This document shows, in pieces, positions 12,574 to 15,711 of a DNA stretch of 15,711 nucleotides. The position numbers were made by a program, and so were the translations under genes. The DNA comes from Kiritimatiellia bacterium (GTDB taxonomy: Bacteria > Verrucomicrobiota > Kiritimatiellia > RFP12 > UBA1067). The stretch's first letter is position 1. Each line of letters opens with the position of its first letter. Location: NCBI GenBank assembly GCA_017547265.1, contig JAFYQC010000259.1:1-15711 (forward strand). Direction: 5' to 3'. The notes beneath the pieces are model-generated. The model searched no databases. It had not been told where the DNA came from and saw only the letters and a program-made list of their open reading frames with translations.

Positions 12574-13428
12574 ATGAATAGAATCATATCGAAAAGTAGG
12601 CTGTCCGACAACGTCTACAAGATGCAGATCGAGGCCCCTCTCGTCGCGCAGGAGCGCAAGGCGGGGCAGTTCGTAATCTTGATGGCAGACGACGAGTTCG
12701 GCGAGCGGATTCCTCTTACAATTGCCGACGCAGACGTCGAAAAAGGCACGATAACCGTCATCTTCCAGACGGTCGGCGCAACGACTACGAAGCTTTCGCG
12801 CCTTGAACCAGGCGACTCCATCGCCGCCCTTCTCGGCCCGCTCGGACGCCCCACCTCGATTCGCGGCGAAAACGGCGAAAAGCCGGGACATGTCGTCTGC
12901 GTTGGCGGCGGCATTGGAGTCGCCCCGATGCACCCGATCGCCCAGGCACTCAAAGCGGCTGGCAACAAGGTGACGATCATCATGGGCGCCAGGAACGAAA
13001 GCCTCTTCGTCATGAAGGACGAGATGGCTGCAATCGCCGGCGAAAACCTGATTCTCATGACCGACGACGGAAGCTCCGGCCGCAAGGGCCTCGTGACGGA
13101 GCCCCTGAAGGAGCTCTGCGAAGCCGGCGCGGTTGACGAAGTCATCGCTATCGGCCCGCCCATTATGATGAAGTTCTGCGCCCTCGCCACGAAGCCCTAC
13201 GGCGTCAAGACGACGGTGTCGCTCAACACGATCATGATCGACGGCACCGGCATGTGCGGCGGGTGCCGCGTGTCGGTCGGCGGCAAGACGAAGTTCGTCT
13301 GCGTCGACGGCCCGGAATTCGACGGACACGAAGTCGACTGGGACCAGATGCTTTCGCGCATGGGCGCGTTCAAGCCGCAGGAACAGGCCGCGAAGGAACA
13401 CGTTTGCAAGGCAGGTATTTTCAAATGA
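12574..13428 (+). CDS. nfnA: NfnA-like FAD/[2Fe-2S] subunit of ferredoxin-NADP transhydrogenase
   Basis: This 284-residue protein belongs to the ferredoxin-NADP reductase-like family shared by NfnA, SudB and the PyrK subunit. It has an FAD-binding barrel with RIPLTIADAD (45-54), an NAD-binding segment VGGGIGVAPMHPIA (110-123) and a C-terminal [2Fe-2S] site in MIDGTGMCGGCRVS (D223, C228, C231) with FVCVDGPEFDGH (C243). With NfnB it forms an electron-bifurcating complex: NADH and reduced ferredoxin reduce two NADP+, reversibly. I separate it from PyrK because its partner is the gltA-like NfnB, not PyrD. The ATG at 12574 follows the promoter by about 30 bases; no Shine-Dalgarno sequence is visible. 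The stop overlaps the nfnB start in ATGA. Annotation pipelines often call it sulfide/dihydroorotate dehydrogenase-like. Confidence 0.92.
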   Translation: MNRIISKSRLSDNVYKMQIEAPLVAQERKAGQFVILMADDEFGERIPLTIADADVEKGTITVIFQTVGATTTKLSRLEPGDSIAALLGPLGRPTSIRGENGEKPGHVVCVGGGIGVAPMHPIAQALKAAGNKVTIIMGARNESLFVMKDEMAAIAGENLILMTDDGSSGRKGLVTEPLKELCEAGAVDEVIAIGPPIMMKFCALATKPYGVKTTVSLNTIMIDGTGMCGGCRVSVGGKTKFVCVDGPEFDGHEVDWDQMLSRMGAFKPQEQAAKEHVCKAGIFK

Positions 13429-14840
13429 CACCGAAAGAGAAGATGGCTATTCCGCCGCAGGCGATGCCCCAGCAGGACGCAGCGGCGCGCGCACACAACA
13501 TGAACGAGGTCGCACTCGGCTACACTGCCGAGATGGCGAAGACCGAGGCGTCGCGCTGCCTGCAGTGCCCGACTAAGCCGTGCATGCAGGGTTGCCCTGT
13601 GGCGATCAACATCCCCGGCTTTCTCGCAAAGGCCGCTGACGGCGACTTCGCCGGAGCCCTCGACATCATCAAGGAGACTTCGCTCCTCCCGGCCGTCTGC
13701 GGACGCGTCTGCCCGCAGGAGAAGCAGTGCCAGAAGTTCTGCACGATGGGCAAGCTTCTCAAGGACGTCGACAAGGCGGTTGCGATTGGCCGCGTGGAGC
13801 GCTTCTGCGCCGACCTCGCCCGCGAGACTGGCGCCGAAAAGCCAGTCGCCTGCGCGCCAAAGACCGGCAAGAAGGTCGCCATCGTCGGCTCTGGCCCCGC
13901 GTCGATAACGTGCGCGGCGGACTGCGCGAAGGCGGGTCACGACGTCACGGTGTTCGAGGCGTTCCACCGCTGCGGCGGCGTTCTCGTCTACGGCATCCCC
14001 GAGTTCCGCCTCCCGAAGGCAATCGTCAGGCACGAGATCGAGGCGATAAAGCAGCTCGGCGTCAAGATCGAGCCCAACTTCGTTGTCGGCCGCACGCGCA
14101 AGCTCAAGGACCTCATCGAGAAGGATGGTTTCGACGCCGTCTTCGTCGGCACTGGCGCCGGTCTTCCGAAGTTCATGAACATCGAGGGCGAGAACCTCAA
14201 CGGCGTCTTCTCCGCAAACGAGTATCTGACTCGCGCAAACCTCATGAAGGCCTACCTCGAAGGCAACGCCGACACCCCCTTCTGGCACGGCAAGAAGGTC
14301 GCAGTCCTTGGTGGCGGAAATGTCGCGATGGACGCGAGCCGCATGGCCCTCCGCCTCGGCGCCGAGAAAGTCTACCTCATATACCGCCGCAGCGAAGCCG
14401 AGATGCCCGCGCGAAAGGAAGAGGTCGAGCACGCGAAGGAAGAGGGAGTCGAGTTCCACATGCTCGAGAACGCCAAGCGCGTCTTAAGCGACGGCAAGGG
14501 CGCGGTTGCGGGGCTTGAGTGCCTAAAGTACGAGCTTGGCGAGCCCGATGCCTCGGGACGCCGCAGCCCAGTGGCGATCGAGGGCAGCGAATTCGTCCTC
14601 GATGTCGACACTGTGGTTGTTGCAGTCGGCAACGCGTCGAACCCGCTTATCCCGACAACGACCGAGGGGCTCGAGATCAACAAGCGCGGGAACATCGTCG
14701 TCGATCCCGAGACAAATATGACGTCAATCCCCGGCGTATTCGCCGGTGGTGATATCGTACTTGGAGCCGCGACCGTGATTCTCGCCATGGGCGAGGGGCG
14801 GAAAGCCGCGGCGGGAATTTCCGCCTACCTCAAGAAGTAA
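13425..14840 (+). CDS. nfnB: NfnB-like (GltA-type) FAD/[4Fe-4S] NADPH oxidoreductase subunit
   Basis: This 471-residue protein has the GltD/NfnB layout. The N-terminal dicluster domain has CLQCPTKPCMQGCP (C45, C48, C53, C57) and VCGRVCPQEKQCQKFC (C92, C96, C102, C106), eight cysteines for two [4Fe-4S] clusters. FAD binding follows at VAIVGSGPASITCA (151-164), NADPH binding at VAVLGGGNVAMDASRMA (292-308) with the phosphate-contacting YRRSEAEMPAR (320-330), and a closing FAD motif GVFAGGDIVLGAATV (437-451). With NfnA it carries the bifurcating FAD. Pipelines often call it gltA or glutamate synthase small subunit, but no large glutamate synthase subunit is nearby and the NfnA partner overlaps it by 4 bp. 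The start at 13425 replaces a longer frame from 13254 that would lie inside nfnA. The TAA stop abuts the rubredoxin stop on the other strand. Confidence 0.93.
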   Translation: MTPKEKMAIPPQAMPQQDAAARAHNMNEVALGYTAEMAKTEASRCLQCPTKPCMQGCPVAINIPGFLAKAADGDFAGALDIIKETSLLPAVCGRVCPQEKQCQKFCTMGKLLKDVDKAVAIGRVERFCADLARETGAEKPVACAPKTGKKVAIVGSGPASITCAADCAKAGHDVTVFEAFHRCGGVLVYGIPEFRLPKAIVRHEIEAIKQLGVKIEPNFVVGRTRKLKDLIEKDGFDAVFVGTGAGLPKFMNIEGENLNGVFSANEYLTRANLMKAYLEGNADTPFWHGKKVAVLGGGNVAMDASRMALRLGAEKVYLIYRRSEAEMPARKEEVEHAKEEGVEFHMLENAKRVLSDGKGAVAGLECLKYELGEPDASGRRSPVAIEGSEFVLDVDTVVVAVGNASNPLIPTTTEGLEINKRGNIVVDPETNMTSIPGVFAGGDIVLGAATVILAMGEGRKAAAGISAYLKK

Positions 14841-14978
14841 TCACATTTCCTCGAACTGGTCCTTGCCCACACCGCACATGGGGCAGGTCCAGTCTTCGGG
14901 AAGGTCCTCGAAAGCAACGCCGTTGTTGTTTTCGGGGTCATAGACGTATCCGCACACTTTGCAGACGTACTTCTTCAT
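14841..14978 (-). CDS. rubredoxin (short, 45 residues)
   Basis: This small gene encodes [20 protein letters not shown] and then, after [25 protein letters not shown]: 45 residues with the two rubredoxin knuckles CKVCGY (C6, C9) and CPMCG (C32, C35) that hold one Fe in a FeS4 site. Rubredoxins are cytoplasmic one-electron carriers, in anaerobes often donors to rubrerythrin, superoxide reductase or oxygen reductases. Typical members have 52-54 residues; here the loop between YDP and FEDLP is about seven to nine residues shorter, like the 45-residue rubredoxin described from Desulfovibrio desulfuricans. The ATG at 14978 has AAGGAGG five bases upstream. It follows carB by 35 bp and is probably in its transcript. 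Its TGA directly abuts the nfnB TAA. Confidence 0.95.
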   Translation of the reverse strand: MKKYVCKVCGYVYDPENNNGVAFEDLPEDWTCPMCGVGKDQFEEM

Positions 14979-15013
14979 TGTATCCTCCTTTTCTTAATTT
15001 AAGGATGCAAAAC

Positions 15014-15711
15014 TTACCCGATCTTCGAGTGGTATTCCTGTAGCGAACGGACCTCGCCCTTGCCGCCCATAGCGGCGGCAATGCCCTCGACTGCGGCCTG
15101 CGCAGCGGCAAGCGTCGTGAGGTACGGAACCTTGTACTTGATCGCGGCCTGGCGGATGCGGCAGTCGTCCGCGCGGGCGTCGCGACGGCCCGAAGGCGTG
15201 TTGATGATGAGCTTGACCTCGCGGTTCTTGATCGCGTCGAGAACATCGGGGCGACCTTCGCCGATCTTGGCGATGACCTCGGCCTTGACGCCGTGTTCGA
15301 CGAGCCACTTCGCAGTGCCCTCGGTCGCAATGACCTCGAAGCCCAACTGCTCGAAGCGCCTCACCGCGGAGACCGCGTCGGCATGCTTCTCGGAAAGCGA
15401 GACGAGCATCTTGCCAGGCGTCGTCGGGAGCGCAAGCCCCGCCGCTTCCTGCGACTTGAAGTAGGCAAGTCCGAAGCCATCCGCAAGACCGAGCACTTCG
15501 CCGGTAGAGCGCATCTCAGGCCCAAGCACAGGGTCGACCTCCGGGAACTTCTCGAACGGCAGCACCGCTTCCTTGACGCCGAAGTACGGAACGACGTGCC
15601 GCTTGTCGAGGCCGAGCGACTTCACGGTTTCGCCGAGCATAAGCTGGGTCGCAATGCCGGCCATCTGGACGCCACCGACCTTGGAGACGAGCGGAACCGT
15701 GCGGCTGGCGC
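15014..15711 (-). CDS. carB: carbamoyl-phosphate synthase large subunit, C-terminal part
   Basis: The window holds the last 232 codons of CarB, which makes carbamoyl phosphate from bicarbonate, ATP and glutamine-derived ammonia for pyrimidine and arginine synthesis. The visible part starts within the second ATP-grasp half (ASRTVPLVSKVGGVQMAGIA, then YFGVKEAVLPFEKFPEVD and LGPEMRSTGEVLG). It ends in the MGS-like allosteric domain (GKMLVSLSEKHADAV, GFEVIATEGTAKWL, INTPSGRRDARADD, AAIKYKVPYLTTLAAA). That domain binds effectors such as UMP, IMP or ornithine in characterised enzymes. The stop is TAA at 15014-15016. The gene continues past the right edge and its 5' end and promoter are not visible. 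Confidence 0.97.
   Translation of the reverse strand, partial: ASRTVPLVSKVGGVQMAGIATQLMLGETVKSLGLDKRHVVPYFGVKEAVLPFEKFPEVDPVLGPEMRSTGEVLGLADGFGLAYFKSQEAAGLALPTTPGKMLVSLSEKHADAVSAVRRFEQLGFEVIATEGTAKWLVEHGVKAEVIAKIGEGRPDVLDAIKNREVKLIINTPSGRRDARADDCRIRQAAIKYKVPYLTTLAAAQAAVEGIAAAMGGKGEVRSLQEYHSKIG

Noticed and set aside
12481..13431. 316-codon minus-strand open frame opposite nfnA
   Set aside because: It covers the divergent promoters and nfnA, and shows no conserved motif or plausible start.
13197..14459. 420-codon minus-strand open frame opposite nfnA/nfnB
   Set aside because: Leu/Arg/Asp-rich low-complexity translation without family motifs; a shadow of the nfnAB genes.

Overview
This GC-rich bacterial window reads by eye at about 60-70% GC in most genes. 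It is tightly packed and carries mostly housekeeping genes. Gene content points to an anaerobe: an electron-bifurcating NfnAB-type transhydrogenase, a short rubredoxin, a C_GCAxxG_C_C cysteine protein and a uronate/polyol-type dehydrogenase. Overall protein character is compatible with the Verrucomicrobiota/Kiritimatiellota part of the PVC group, but that is an impression. No rRNA or other phylogenetic marker was compared.

Layout, left to right. The minus strand carries the N-terminal part of rpsB (cut by the left edge) and then, further upstream, an addA-like helicase-nuclease. Next is a lower-GC block (about 3.93-5.40 kb) with a PIN toxin/Phd antitoxin pair and a zinc-ribbon DUF805 membrane protein. 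Then come addB, a secreted GDPD-family phosphodiesterase, a mannitol-dehydrogenase-family oxidoreductase, tsaC, a C_GCAxxG_C_C protein and an RluB-like pseudouridine synthase. At 12.5 kb a back-to-back promoter pair separates these from the plus-strand nfnA-nfnB operon. nfnB meets a minus-strand 45-residue rubredoxin with no bases between their stop codons. The rubredoxin lies 35 bp downstream of carB, whose C-terminal part runs to the right edge.

How the genes relate. AddA and AddB would form a two-nuclease end-processing machine for double-strand breaks. Here the two genes are separated by the low-GC block, and addA sits 5 bp behind the PIN toxin, so the toxin-antitoxin promoter may drive it. 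rluB and the C_GCAxxG gene are coupled by an ATGA overlap, as are nfnA and nfnB. NfnAB exchanges electrons between NADH, NADPH and ferredoxin, and the rubredoxin and cysteine-rich protein suit the same low-potential, anaerobic redox economy.

Promoters form a clear pattern. Four carry an extended -10 box of the form TTGGTATA(A/C/T)T, three of them 17 bp from a TTGnnn -35 box. Two lie so close to their start codons that the transcripts should be leaderless or nearly so. The most unusual items are the split addAB locus, the repeated promoter signature, the short rubredoxin and a CGCAGAG-type interspersed repeat in front of tsaC. I see no rRNA, tRNA, CRISPR array, insertion sequence or replication origin. 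No gene-free stretch exceeds 170 bp.
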